Part shown: positions 16,371 through 25,208 of the stretch, piece after piece | How positions within the stretch are numbered: the first letter of the stretch is position 1 | How the letters are laid out: the number at the start of each line of letters is the position of its first letter | Source of the DNA: CAYLYU01 sp964501925 | Lineage (GTDB): Bacteria > Pseudomonadota > Zetaproteobacteria > Mariprofundales > Mariprofundaceae | Length of the DNA: 64,000 nucleotides | NCBI GenBank assembly: GCA_964501925.1 | Contig: CAZCTM010000003.1 | Span: 1 to 64,000, forward strand | Direction of reading: 5' to 3' | Translations under genes and position numbers: made by a program | Notes under the pieces: generated by a model | Told to the model about the DNA's origin: nothing | Seen by the model: the letters and a program-made list of their open reading frames with translations, nothing else | Database searches by the model: none

Positions 16371-18797
16371 TCAGTGTGCACTAACCCGGTGCCTGGCGAT
16401 GGCGGGGACGGAAGGGGCATCGTTCGCTTTCGGTCGCGACAGGATGGCGAGAAGATAGAAGCATAACCCCATGGCTCCCATGGCCAGAAAGCCAAGGTTG
16501 AGCGAGGACAGGGTCGCGAGAGGAGGGCTGATCACCGAGACGAAACCGTTGATGCCCCAGGCCCAGGGGATGAGGGTTTTGTTGCCCGTCTCTTCCAGCG
16601 CCCTGATGCCCGTCGGGAAAAACAGGCCCATGATAAGCGCGGGAGGAGCGAGGACCGAGATCACCAGGCCGGTGCGCAGAATGACCGGCTGGCCTGACAC
16701 GGCATCGGAAATCGCCGCCAGCAGGAACGGGAACATACCCAGGGTCAGTATCAGAGCCACGCCACTCCGGAGAATGATCGTTTCAGGCGGGTGACCTAGC
16801 CGGGCTGAAAGCATGCTGCCGAGACCCGCGAAGACGAGCACTGAGGTGATTACGCTGGCGACGGCGTAGACTGGTTCATCAAGAATGAGCATGAATTTCT
16901 GGATGAAGAGGATCTCCACGAACATGAAACCGGCACCGATGGCCGCAAAGTAAACAAGCATGCGCAGCGGGCCCGCGGAGTGACCTTTCTTCGTCCGCCA
17001 GATCCCCAGAGGCAGAAGAACAAGACAGAAACCGGCCAGTCCGAGCAGTATGAGGGTTACCCCCAGAAGAACATAGCCCCATTCGAGCAGGACCATGCCT
17101 GCCGGCCCGAAGGTGCGCCACATGTAGGGCAGGGCCCTGAGCGAGATGAAGTGGGCAAAATAGGGTTTGTCATCCGTGGGCGGGGAAAGGGAAAAAGGTG
17201 AATCGGGATCTTTTCCGTTTGCAGCGGCAAGGCCGGCAAGATTCCCGGGAAGAGAGTCGTCCGCAAGCCTGTGATGTGGGCTTTTTTCAGGGTGGGTCGG
17301 ATCGATGGGGTACAGAAGGTCAAATCCCTCCCGGTCGGCAAAGCGGGTGATCCGCTCGATCTCCCTTTCTTTTAGAGCGGACCGGCTCAACATCATTTCA
17401 ACCATGTTCCAGCTCCTGACGGCCACCAGATGGCTGGAGGGATCGCGGATGCCCTTTTCTCTCAGGGACTTGGCCAGGAGAGCGAACAGCTTGAGGGGGC
17501 GCCTCGGTGGCTCATCCAGTCGAGCGGCGATCACGATCATGCCTTCCTTGCCGAGATGGTCATACATGGCGGAGACGGCCTCGACGGTGAGGAGGTAGTT
17601 TTCATAGAGGGACTGCATGCCACTGATCATTCCTGCCAGGCCCTCCACGGGCGGGATGACAATGAGATCGTATCTGTTCCGATCATGCCGGAGAAAGCCT
17701 CTGCTTCCGGAGCTGACAGCCCTGACCCCCGGTGTTTCATAGACGGACACATATCCCGGTATCCCGTGTGCAAGAAGATGAAGAAGGGATTTGTTTTTCT
17801 CCACCGCCGTAATATCCCGCACTCCGTGCATTTGCGCCCGCTGGATCTCAAGGCCGGTGCCTGCCTCCAGAATCAGTGCCTTTTGCACGTTGCGGGCCCT
17901 GTAGGGGAGGCTGAGCAGGGAATGTGGTATGGGCATGGGTCTTCCCGGCCTTATCCCCATCGGGAGAATACCCAGCGATGCGCCGTCAAGAAAGACCCTG
18001 GGTCGCGGCGGGACTTCACCCTGATAGGAAAGCGACAGGCCTTCGGCGGGTCTGAGATGTGGGGAACGTATAACACTGATTACGCCCATGGGGCTTGGGA
18101 TCTCCCGCCAGAGCTCTGTCCCGGGAAGCGTCAGGGCACGGGCAAGGGGCTTGTACTGGGACATCCTGGCATCCGATGGGTTAAGCCAAAGCCAGGTGAC
18201 AAGGATGAGCGAAAGGATTCCGATAAAGGTTACGGTGCCATGGCGGCGGGCAGGAAAAAGGCCGAGGAAAACGGTCATCATGGCCAGCCCGTAGGGAATA
18301 GCCAGGGGATGCCACAGCTCAAGCAGCAAGAGGGCTCCCATGCTGCCCGCTCCTGAGCCCAGAAGGTTGGCACCGTACAGGGGACCGATGCGGCGGGGAT
18401 GGAGATTGAAACAGAGGATAATGAAGAAGGCCCCGAATAGGAACGGAAGGAAGAGGAGCAAGCCCAGAAGGAGCGGCCAGACCAGTTCGGATGGTTGCCA
18501 GACGGCCAGGAAGTTGTCCATGGGTATCCAGGCCAGCAGGTGTCTTCCTGCGGCCATCGAGACCCCGCTGAGGGTCAGGGCGAGAGAGCCGGTGGCATGG
18601 GGCCATCTGAGCCAGATATGACGGAACAGGATGAAGAGGGTCCCGCTGCTGGCAAAACCAAGCAGGGCCAGGCTGATGATTAGATAGGCGAAGTGGTACC
18701 ACTGAAGGAAGGAAAGCACCCTCAGGAGGACGATCTCGAACGCAAGGAGGGTGAAGGAGATGCCGGCGAGCAGGAGTGGGAGGGTTCGATTGCTCAA
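16371..18797 (-). CDS. large membrane protein with spermine/spermidine-synthase-like domain
   Basis: 808 aa. Hydrophobic helices at both ends (about six N-terminal and six C-terminal) flank a ~300-residue soluble middle with a Rossmann-like spermidine-synthase fold: KALILEAGTGLEIQRA, ITAVEKNKSLL and YDLIVIPPVEG. Such fused transporter/synthase-like proteins are common in bacteria, but their reaction is not established. Its start overlaps the stop of the upstream exported isoaspartate methyltransferase by 4 nt, so the two are made together. It may act on an exported or lipid-linked substrate; this is a guess. Confidence 0.82.
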   Translation of the reverse strand: MSNRTLPLLLAGISFTLLAFEIVLLRVLSFLQWYHFAYLIISLALLGFASSGTLFILFRHIWLRWPHATGSLALTLSGVSMAAGRHLLAWIPMDNFLAVWQPSELVWPLLLGLLLFLPFLFGAFFIILCFNLHPRRIGPLYGANLLGSGAGSMGALLLLELWHPLAIPYGLAMMTVFLGLFPARRHGTVTFIGILSLILVTWLWLNPSDARMSQYKPLARALTLPGTELWREIPSPMGVISVIRSPHLRPAEGLSLSYQGEVPPRPRVFLDGASLGILPMGIRPGRPMPIPHSLLSLPYRARNVQKALILEAGTGLEIQRAQMHGVRDITAVEKNKSLLHLLAHGIPGYVSVYETPGVRAVSSGSRGFLRHDRNRYDLIVIPPVEGLAGMISGMQSLYENYLLTVEAVSAMYDHLGKEGMIVIAARLDEPPRRPLKLFALLAKSLREKGIRDPSSHLVAVRSWNMVEMMLSRSALKEREIERITRFADREGFDLLYPIDPTHPEKSPHHRLADDSLPGNLAGLAAANGKDPDSPFSLSPPTDDKPYFAHFISLRALPYMWRTFGPAGMVLLEWGYVLLGVTLILLGLAGFCLVLLPLGIWRTKKGHSAGPLRMLVYFAAIGAGFMFVEILFIQKFMLILDEPVYAVASVITSVLVFAGLGSMLSARLGHPPETIILRSGVALILTLGMFPFLLAAISDAVSGQPVILRTGLVISVLAPPALIMGLFFPTGIRALEETGNKTLIPWAWGINGFVSVISPPLATLSSLNLGFLAMGAMGLCFYLLAILSRPKANDAPSVPAIARHRVSAH

Positions 18798-19501
18798 TGG
18801 GAACCGGTCAGGGGCACAAAGCGGACGGGGATCAGATCACGGGATCGTATCTCACCGTTTTTTTTCTCCACGAGGACGAGCTTCTGGGTGAAAAACGGGT
18901 GCCCAAGTGGAATGATCATTCGCCCGCCGTCTTTCAGCTGTCGTAGCAATGGTGGAGGGATGTGATCGGCTGCTGCGGTGACGATGATGACATCGAAGGG
19001 GGCTTCATCCTTCCATCCGAAGTAACCATCACCCTGCCGAAGAACAATATTTTCGTAACCAAGCTGCCGGATGGTTTCTTCGGCTCTCCTGGCCAGTTCC
19101 GGAATGATCTCGATGGTGTAGATCTTGCTGGCCAGCCGGCTGATGACGGAGGCGTGATAACCGGATCCCGTCCCCACCTCCAGAATCCTGTCGGAGGGAC
19201 GGATACCGGCAACCTCACACATATAGGCGACAATGTAGGGCTGGGAGATGGTCTGACCGTAGCCGATGGGAAGCGGATGGTCGGCATAGGCCTGATCCCT
19301 GTAGGCAGCGGGTACAAACGCATGCCTTGGTACGCTCTCCATCGCCTTGAGAACTCGCCGGTCGCTGATGCCACGGTCGGCGATCTGCTCCTTGACCATG
19401 GTCAGGCGGGCCTGCCGGTACGCTTCGCCCGTTTCAGCCCCCACGGCGGTGCTGGAGAACAGAAAGGCGAGGATCAGGCCGGCAGCGAACGACTTCGACA
19501 T
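18794..19501 (-). CDS. pcm: protein-L-isoaspartate O-methyltransferase with signal peptide
   Basis: 235 aa. PCMT repairs isoaspartyl residues in aged proteins by SAM-dependent methylation. The SAM-binding LEVGTGSGYHASVIS and the PIMT blocks VPRHAFVP, GYGQTISQPYIVAYM and FDVIIVTAA are clear. Unusually, residues 1-21 (FAAGLILAFLFSSTAVGA) look like a cleavable signal peptide, suggesting a periplasmic enzyme, where SAM supply would be a puzzle. No internal start gives a fully leaderless protein without losing the conserved helix. Overlaps the next gene by 4 nt. Confidence 0.93.
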   Translation of the reverse strand: MSKSFAAGLILAFLFSSTAVGAETGEAYRQARLTMVKEQIADRGISDRRVLKAMESVPRHAFVPAAYRDQAYADHPLPIGYGQTISQPYIVAYMCEVAGIRPSDRILEVGTGSGYHASVISRLASKIYTIEIIPELARRAEETIRQLGYENIVLRQGDGYFGWKDEAPFDVIIVTAAADHIPPPLLRQLKDGGRMIIPLGHPFFTQKLVLVEKKNGEIRSRDLIPVRFVPLTGSH

Positions 19502-19607
19502 GGACGTTCCGTTAAGCCATTCCCCCGAGCTTCATGACAGTGAAGATGGGTTTGACCTGCTTCAGGGTTCAGGATTTCGCACGGTCAGCTCACGAGCCTG
19601 TGGACGG

Positions 19608-20141
19608 CTAGCCGACGGGCCAGACCGCGGTGGCCTGCGGTCCCTTGACCCCCTGTTCCTCCCGGAAACGGACCTCTGTACCCGTCTTCAGTTTCTCGAA
19701 TTCACCTTCCACGAGGCTGTTTCGATGGAAATAAACCTCCCTGCCATCGGGTGAGACAAGAAACCCGTAATTCTCATCCGGGAACAGCTTGCTGATTCTG
19801 GCGTTGGGGAGCGGGACGTGATTCTTCGTCTCGCCACGACGCCGACGGGTATAGTCCTGCAGTTTGCGGCGCATGGCATCGAAGGCATCGCGAATGGCCA
19901 CATAGATATCCTCATGGGCCTCGCGCTTCACCACCAGCTCGGCCTCGGGAACCGTCAAATCAATTCGCACGTGATAGAGTATCCCCTTGTTCTGATGTCT
20001 GTGGGGAGCTTCCACCATGATCCTGCAGGCCATGATCTTGTCGTAGAACTGGTCCAGCTTCTCCGCCTTCTCTCTGATTGCGGTTTCCTGGGCCTCGGAA
20101 AGGGAAAGATTCCGGGCGGTGATTTGCAAGGGCAACCTCAT
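19608..20141 (-). CDS. ribosome hibernation factor HPF/RaiA fused to a cold-shock domain
   Basis: 177 aa. Residues 1 to ~100 are the S30AE (HPF/YfiA) domain: LPLQITARNLSLSEA at the start and HEDIYVAIRDAFDAMRRKL at the end. Residues ~113-177 are a cold-shock domain with NYGFLV and VYFHRNSL as RNP1/RNP2. HPF domains bind the 30S decoding groove; the CSD could add RNA binding or single-strand chaperoning. The usual long-HPF dimerisation domain is absent. Lies 20 nt after the BON gene and probably in the putA transcript. Confidence 0.92.
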   Translation of the reverse strand: MRLPLQITARNLSLSEAQETAIREKAEKLDQFYDKIMACRIMVEAPHRHQNKGILYHVRIDLTVPEAELVVKREAHEDIYVAIRDAFDAMRRKLQDYTRRRRGETKNHVPLPNARISKLFPDENYGFLVSPDGREVYFHRNSLVEGEFEKLKTGTEVRFREEQGVKGPQATAVWPVG

Positions 20142-20161
20142 AAAAATTCCTCCTTGTGTCT

Positions 20162-20818
20162 TTATTTCACTTGCAGACGGTTTATGACATTATCGACGCC
20201 AAAGACATACCAGGCGTCATGTTCTGCCATGTTTCTTTCTATATCATTGGCTACACTTCCATCGAGATTGACGACGTAATTACGGGTTGAAACGAGAATC
20301 CGGTCAGCTGCCACAAAGGGGTCGCGTTCCAGCACCAGGCGAACGGCATCCGTGACCTCCGCATCATTGTCCTGTTGCGGGGGGACAACCTCAAGTCCGT
20401 TGATCACGTCCCGTCTGCCACGCGTCCACCAGGCAAGGACACCGGCAATCCGCTTGTGGGAGAGGCTGGGGACTTCGCCGTTGAGGGTAATGACGCCATC
20501 ATCCACCTCCACATCAATTGTGTATCCCTGCAGGGCCGGTTCGCGCATCAGCGTGCCCTGAACGAGATCCCGGATGGCACCATCACCCAGTCGCTCCGAC
20601 GGGCGGACACGTAAGCGATCGACAACGCCATTCACGCCCCGGACCGATGCGGCCCGTTCAAGTGCCATCTTCTTCGCTGCGATATTCTCCACTTCCCCTT
20701 CAAGGGTCACCGTGCCATCCGCAAAGTCAATGCGGATGGGAAAGTGGTGCAGATTGACACGTGCCTCTTTCTCCAGAATCGCACGGATTTTCGTGATCAT
20801 GTCCTGACTAGCGTTCAT
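20162..20818 (-). CDS. protein with three BON domains
   Basis: 218 aa. Three BON repeats of about 65 residues, each ending in G-x-V-x-(N/D)-x-L-x-V (VNGVVDRLRV, VINGLEVV, VDNVINRLQV). No signal peptide is visible, so it may act in the cytosol, unlike OsmY. BON modules bind phospholipid or carbohydrate surfaces. The start was chosen at the ATG preceded by AGGAGGAGATC; it overlaps the end of putA by 11 nt, so expression is coupled to proline catabolism. Residues GVLAWWTRGRRDVINGLEV are typical of hyperosmotic-stress BON proteins. Confidence 0.88.
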   Translation of the reverse strand: MNASQDMITKIRAILEKEARVNLHHFPIRIDFADGTVTLEGEVENIAAKKMALERAASVRGVNGVVDRLRVRPSERLGDGAIRDLVQGTLMREPALQGYTIDVEVDDGVITLNGEVPSLSHKRIAGVLAWWTRGRRDVINGLEVVPPQQDNDAEVTDAVRLVLERDPFVAADRILVSTRNYVVNLDGSVANDIERNMAEHDAWYVFGVDNVINRLQVK

Positions 20819-23800
20819 GATCTCCTCCTGGAGTTGTCTCACGGGAAAGAAGCGTTCCCCGGATGTTCGTGCTGGGTGCGAAACCGCGTCGCAGGGAGTT
20901 CTCGGTGAGGGTGCGCGGTTCGACGAACTGCAGCAGATAGTCCGGCCCCCCGGCCTTGCTTCCGACACCGGAGAGTCTGAATCCACCAAACGGTTGTCTC
21001 CCGACGATGGCTCCGGTGATCTTGCGGTTGAGGTAGAGGTTACCAACATGAAACTCTTGACTGGCCCGGGCCAGGTGTTCGGGACTTCTGGAGAATACGC
21101 CGCCCGTCAGGGCATAATGGCTCCGGTTTGCGATCTGAATTGCCTCCTGAAAATCCTCTGCCTCTAGGATAGTCAAAACCGGCCCAAAAATCTCCTCCTG
21201 GGCGAGCCTGGAATCCGGTTTTGCATGCGTAAAGATGACCGGTCCGACATAATATCCCTGTGTGAAATCACGGGTGTCAATTTCAAGAGCGACTTTTGCC
21301 GATGCCTTCCCTTCATGGATGGCGTGAAGGATTCGATCCCTTGCCTGGGCTGAGATGACCGGTCCGACAAACGTGCCGGGCTGCTCAGGTGGCCCAATCC
21401 GAAGGCTCTTTGCGGCTTCCATCAGTCGCTCGAGAAAATGGGGGTAAATTCTACCCACGGTAATCACGCGGGAACAAGCGGAGCATTTCTGGCCGGCGTA
21501 GCCAAAGGCAGAGGCGATTACTCCGCTGACTGCCTCATCAAGATCAGCGTCATCATCGATGATGATGGCATTTTTCCCTCCCATTTCGGCGATCACGCGT
21601 TTGATGTGTGTCTGACCCGGCGTCAGCCTGGCTGCCAGCTCATTGATGCGGCATCCGACGTCCTGGGAGCCCGTAAAGGCGATGAGATTGACTGCCGGAT
21701 GACGCACAAGATAGTTGCCGAGCACCTCTCCGCTTCCCGGAAGGTAATGCACCACATTTGCAGGCAGGCCCGCGTCCAGCAGCAGCTCAACCAGCTTTGC
21801 GGCAATGACCGGGGTTTGGGAGGATGGCTTGATGACGGCCACATTTCCCGTTGCCAGTGCGGCCGAGAGCATGCCGGTAAGAATGGCCAGAGGAAAATTC
21901 CAGGGTGAGATCACAAGGACAATGCCGCGGGGCTGATAAAAATAATGGTTTGTTTCGCCACTTACATCGAAATTGATGCCGTCTGCCAGTCGCATGGACT
22001 CATGGGCGTAATATCGCAGGTAATCGATCGCTTCGGTCACATCGGCGTTGGCTTCAGGCCAGGTCTTGCCCGCTTCAAGAACTTCCCAGGCTGCAAATTC
22101 ATCCCGGCGTCCGTGCAGGTTCTCCGCAGCCCGCAAGAGGATGTCTGCGCGATCCGTTGCCGGGAGGGATCGCCATTCCGGCAGGGCCTTCAGAGACGCC
22201 TCGATGGCGGCATCTGCCTGCTTCGTTCCGGCTGCTGAAACCCTGCCAACCATTTCCGCCGGATCTGCCGGGTTCCGTGAGACGATCCGGTCATCTGTCC
22301 AGACCTCCCGGCCCCGAATGAGCAGGGCATAATCCTCACCCAGTTTGCGGCGAACCGCTTCGATGGCGGAGCGAAAGGACTCGCGTTCCATGGCCTCCGT
22401 AAAGCGATGGACGGGTTCATTCGTGAACGTTGATGACGGGGTTTGATGCCTTGCCTTTGTGTCAGCCTTTCCGGCTGGAGCCGGTTTCGCCAGCAACACT
22501 TCATCGGGGATCTCTTCCATGAATGCCAGTCTCAGGAAGGACTGGCTGGTGGAATTTTCCAGCAGCCTGCGAACGAGATAGGCCATGCCCGGTATAAGTT
22601 CGCCATAGGGGACATAAACCCGCAAACGGTAGCCCTCAGCGCGGATGACCTCCTTAAGATTGTCGGCCATGCCATAAAGCATCTGGAATTCGAAGCTGCC
22701 GGGATCAAGGCCGTGATCGCCGGCATACACCATGGCCAGGGCAATGCTACGCACGTTGTGTGTGGCTATCGCCGCCTCAATATGGGGATGGCTGTTGAAA
22801 AGGACCCTCAGGCATCGCTCGTAACATGCGTCGGTCAGCCACTTTTCCTCCCATACCGGGGAATCCCAGCCTTCCCGGGCCGCGATCACAGTTTCAAGAT
22901 CCCAGTAGGCACCACGTACCAGGCGTACTGTGACCGGTGTTCCCCTGTCCCTGGCCCAGTCGATCAGATCGTTGAGGTCGCTCTCCGTGTCTTTCAGGTA
23001 GCACTGCAAGGCGATGCCGGCATCAGGCCAGGTGCGGAACTCCGGTTCCAGAAGAATTTCCCGAAAAACGCGCAGGATGATGTTCTTGTAATCGTAGTGC
23101 TCCATGTCCAGAAAGATAAATGCCCCGTTGTTCCTTGCCGCTGCAAGGATGGGGCGCAGCCTTTTCTTGATCGCTTCACTGCCTCCCTCCGGATCAACCG
23201 GCGATAGTTGGGAATAGAGCGAGGAGACCTTGATGGAGAGGTTCAGCCTGGGCGATGGCCGGTTGCTCACATGATCCAGAAGCTTGTGCTCCGGCCAGCG
23301 CCTGACCTGGGGGGCGAGACATGAGATAAGCTCAAGATATCGGTTTTTGTAGTCCTCGGCCTCGGCCTCACTCACCACGGTCTCTCCGAGGAGATCCAGG
23401 GAGGTGGCCATGTTCAGCCGACGAAGATGGGCAAGTGTCCCGGATGCCTCAGTGATATCGGCGCCGCCGATGAAGCGCCTGGCAAGGCTTTGGACGGCCA
23501 TACGTATGGTAGGTGCAATCAAATGGGATGCAGCCCCTGTTGGTGCATGCCTGATTCCCCATTCAGCCGCCCTGGGCAGGGTCAGCGCCTCCTTGCCGAA
23601 ATATTCCTGAAGGTGGCGTACGAGTTCCCGGTCATCCTCCAGCGAGGGCAGAACATCGATGAAGCGAAGTGCCTGTACCAGAAAATGCTCATTCCTCATC
23701 AGGCGGACCAGAAACGAATCCAGCCACTGTCCCGACCCGGGCTTTTCTGTTGCACAGGTGCGCGCCTTCTTCAGAAGATCGAGCCCTGCCTCAAGGACGC

Positions 23801-23840
23801 GCGGCTCCACAGCCTTTCCAGCATGGAGTGTCCGGTTCAT
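20808..23840 (-). CDS. putA: bifunctional proline dehydrogenase / glutamate semialdehyde dehydrogenase PutA
   Basis: 1010 aa. The N-terminal FAD proline dehydrogenase barrel (DLIDWARDRGTPVTVRLVRG and AYWDLE, then YRLRVYVPYG) is followed from about residue 540 by an NAD aldehyde dehydrogenase (SPWNFPLAILTGMLSAALA, FTGSQDVG, GYAGQKCSACSRV with the catalytic Cys). Together they oxidise proline to glutamate by substrate channelling. It is the short form: there is no N-terminal ribbon-helix-helix repressor domain and no C-terminal extension, so it cannot autoregulate as E. coli PutA does. A CRP-like site lies ~220 bp upstream. Confidence 0.96.
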   Translation of the reverse strand: MNRTLHAGKAVEPRVLEAGLDLLKKARTCATEKPGSGQWLDSFLVRLMRNEHFLVQALRFIDVLPSLEDDRELVRHLQEYFGKEALTLPRAAEWGIRHAPTGAASHLIAPTIRMAVQSLARRFIGGADITEASGTLAHLRRLNMATSLDLLGETVVSEAEAEDYKNRYLELISCLAPQVRRWPEHKLLDHVSNRPSPRLNLSIKVSSLYSQLSPVDPEGGSEAIKKRLRPILAAARNNGAFIFLDMEHYDYKNIILRVFREILLEPEFRTWPDAGIALQCYLKDTESDLNDLIDWARDRGTPVTVRLVRGAYWDLETVIAAREGWDSPVWEEKWLTDACYERCLRVLFNSHPHIEAAIATHNVRSIALAMVYAGDHGLDPGSFEFQMLYGMADNLKEVIRAEGYRLRVYVPYGELIPGMAYLVRRLLENSTSQSFLRLAFMEEIPDEVLLAKPAPAGKADTKARHQTPSSTFTNEPVHRFTEAMERESFRSAIEAVRRKLGEDYALLIRGREVWTDDRIVSRNPADPAEMVGRVSAAGTKQADAAIEASLKALPEWRSLPATDRADILLRAAENLHGRRDEFAAWEVLEAGKTWPEANADVTEAIDYLRYYAHESMRLADGINFDVSGETNHYFYQPRGIVLVISPWNFPLAILTGMLSAALATGNVAVIKPSSQTPVIAAKLVELLLDAGLPANVVHYLPGSGEVLGNYLVRHPAVNLIAFTGSQDVGCRINELAARLTPGQTHIKRVIAEMGGKNAIIIDDDADLDEAVSGVIASAFGYAGQKCSACSRVITVGRIYPHFLERLMEAAKSLRIGPPEQPGTFVGPVISAQARDRILHAIHEGKASAKVALEIDTRDFTQGYYVGPVIFTHAKPDSRLAQEEIFGPVLTILEAEDFQEAIQIANRSHYALTGGVFSRSPEHLARASQEFHVGNLYLNRKITGAIVGRQPFGGFRLSGVGSKAGGPDYLLQFVEPRTLTENSLRRGFAPSTNIRGTLLSRETTPGGDHER

Positions 23841-24061
23841 GGCCGCAACCTCCCCGGAACAGGGTATCCGTAAGGATGCATATGGTGAATGGCAGGATTG
23901 CTTATCCGGTGTGAGATATCACTTACACAAACATGCCAGTTGAAGGGGATGGAAACGTGCTTGTGGTTCGGGATCCGTGTGGCCACAACCTGATTATAGA
24001 TGATTTCACCGGGTCTTGATGGCTGGCATGATCCTGCCAGCAATAAAACCGGTTCAGTTTC

Positions 24062-24077
24062 TGTGACAGGGGTCACA
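24062..24077. promoter_or_regulatory. CRP/Vfr-like binding site
   Basis: TGTGACAGGGGTCACA matches the CRP consensus TGTGA-N6-TCACA exactly and is symmetric. It sits ~220 bp upstream of putA on the minus strand and ~40 bp upstream of the probable start of the plus-strand small RNA, so it could serve either. No -35 box was seen for the RNA, as expected of an activator-dependent promoter. A crp gene is not in the window. Confidence 0.5.
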
Positions 24078-24107
24078 TCCGGATGCGAATCGTCCTCATA
24101 GAGTTAG

Positions 24108-24189
24108 GAACAGTTGATGCCTCTCTACCCCACCCCTCCCCAAGAGGGCATCATTCTAAGCCCCGGCGTAGCTGGGGCTTTTTCTTTCT
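24108..24189 (+). ncRNA. candidate small regulatory RNA with C-rich loop and terminator
   Basis: No protein is coded in this 356-bp gap, yet it holds two strong stem-loops. Stem 1: GATGCCTCT (24116-24124) pairs with AGAGGGCATC (24143-24152, one bulged G), showing an 18-nt loop made almost only of C, CTACCCCACCCCTCCCCA. Stem 2: AGCCCCGG / GCTGGGGCT (24159-24166 with 24171-24179; one G-T pair) followed by TTTTTCTTT is an intrinsic terminator. The layout is that of sRNAs that pair with Shine-Dalgarno regions through C-rich loops. The 5' end is estimated from the CRP-like site. Confidence 0.6.
24158..24189 (+). terminator. rho-independent terminator (plus strand)
   Basis: Eight-pair GC-rich stem with a 4-nt loop and a T5CT3 tail. 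It ends a plus-strand transcript even though both flanking genes are on the minus strand, which is the main reason to propose a small RNA here. Confidence 0.8.
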
Positions 24190-24196
24190 CTGATAG

Positions 24197-25204
24197 TCAT
24201 GCGGGAGTCCCGGATGTTGACACGCAATCAAGTCCCTGCCAGTTGGTGATCGAATGGCTGGCGATGCTGCTCAGGGCCTTCATATGGGCGGGCCGGTCGT
24301 TCAGGGCCGGGATGTAGCGGAAACGATCGCCGCCGGCCTGCAGAAAAAGATCCCTGTTCTGAATCGCGATCTCTTCAAGGGTTTCCAGGCAATCGGCGGC
24401 GAAACCCGGACAAATGACATCCACGCTTTTTATGCCTTCCTTTCCCCATTCTGTCAGAATTTCGCTGGTGTAAGGCTTTAGCCATTCCTCCCGTCCGAAC
24501 CTGGACTGGAAAGCAAGCATCCATTCATCGCTTTTCAGTCCAAGCGCCCGGGCCAGACGTTCCGCCGTGGCTCGACATTCATCGGGGTAGGGGTCTCCGG
24601 ATTCAGCATACCGTTGCGGGATACCATGAAAGGACATCAACAGTCGTTCGGCGCGGCCATTCTGCCATTGCTCTTGGACGCTTTCTGCCAGTGCACGGAT
24701 ATAGTCCGGATGGTCGTGATAACCGCGGATGAACCGAAGTTCAGGCTTGTGAGCCAGTTCCCCGAGGGCGGCAGACACGGCGTCAAGGGCCGAGGCTGTG
24801 GTTGTTTTCGAATACTGTGGATACAGGGGAAAAACAAGTATCCTGGTACAGCCTTTTTCACACAGGTTTGCCAGGGCATCCCTGATGGTCGGGGATCCGT
24901 AACGCATTCCAATCTCAACATGCGCCTTTCCATCAAGCAGGGTCCGCATGGCCCTGCACTGACGTCTGCCCATCGCCACAAGCGGCGCCCCCTCAGGGGT
25001 CCAGATGCTGGCATACAGCTTGGCGGAGCGTCCGGAACGAAAGGGAAGGATGATGCCGTGGAGAATGGGCCACCAGAAAAGGCGCGGAAGATCCACAACC
25101 CGCCTGTCCCGGAGAAATTCGCTTAGGTAGCGACGAAGGGCCTTCTTTGTTGGCGCTTCCGGACTGCCAAGATTGATCAGCAGGACGCCATACGGCACAG
25201 CCAT
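24197..25204 (-). CDS. hemH: ferrochelatase
   Basis: 335 aa. Inserts Fe2+ into protoporphyrin IX, the last step of haem synthesis, at the inner face of the membrane. The N-terminal VLLINLGSPEAP, LVFPLYPQYSKTTTAS and the catalytic-histidine block MSFHGIPQRYAESGDPYPDEC are all present; CPGFAADCLETLEEI holds the conserved glutamate region. Starts 4 nt after folE and is probably co-transcribed with it. The C-terminus extends a few residues past the family core. Confidence 0.97.
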   Translation of the reverse strand: MAVPYGVLLINLGSPEAPTKKALRRYLSEFLRDRRVVDLPRLFWWPILHGIILPFRSGRSAKLYASIWTPEGAPLVAMGRRQCRAMRTLLDGKAHVEIGMRYGSPTIRDALANLCEKGCTRILVFPLYPQYSKTTTASALDAVSAALGELAHKPELRFIRGYHDHPDYIRALAESVQEQWQNGRAERLLMSFHGIPQRYAESGDPYPDECRATAERLARALGLKSDEWMLAFQSRFGREEWLKPYTSEILTEWGKEGIKSVDVICPGFAADCLETLEEIAIQNRDLFLQAGGDRFRYIPALNDRPAHMKALSSIASHSITNWQGLDCVSTSGTPA

Positions 25205-25208
25205 TGGG

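Noticed and set aside
24158..24189. Hairpin as the terminator of hemH
   Set aside because: hemH is on the minus strand; the T-run is on the plus strand, so it cannot be a normal intrinsic terminator for hemH.
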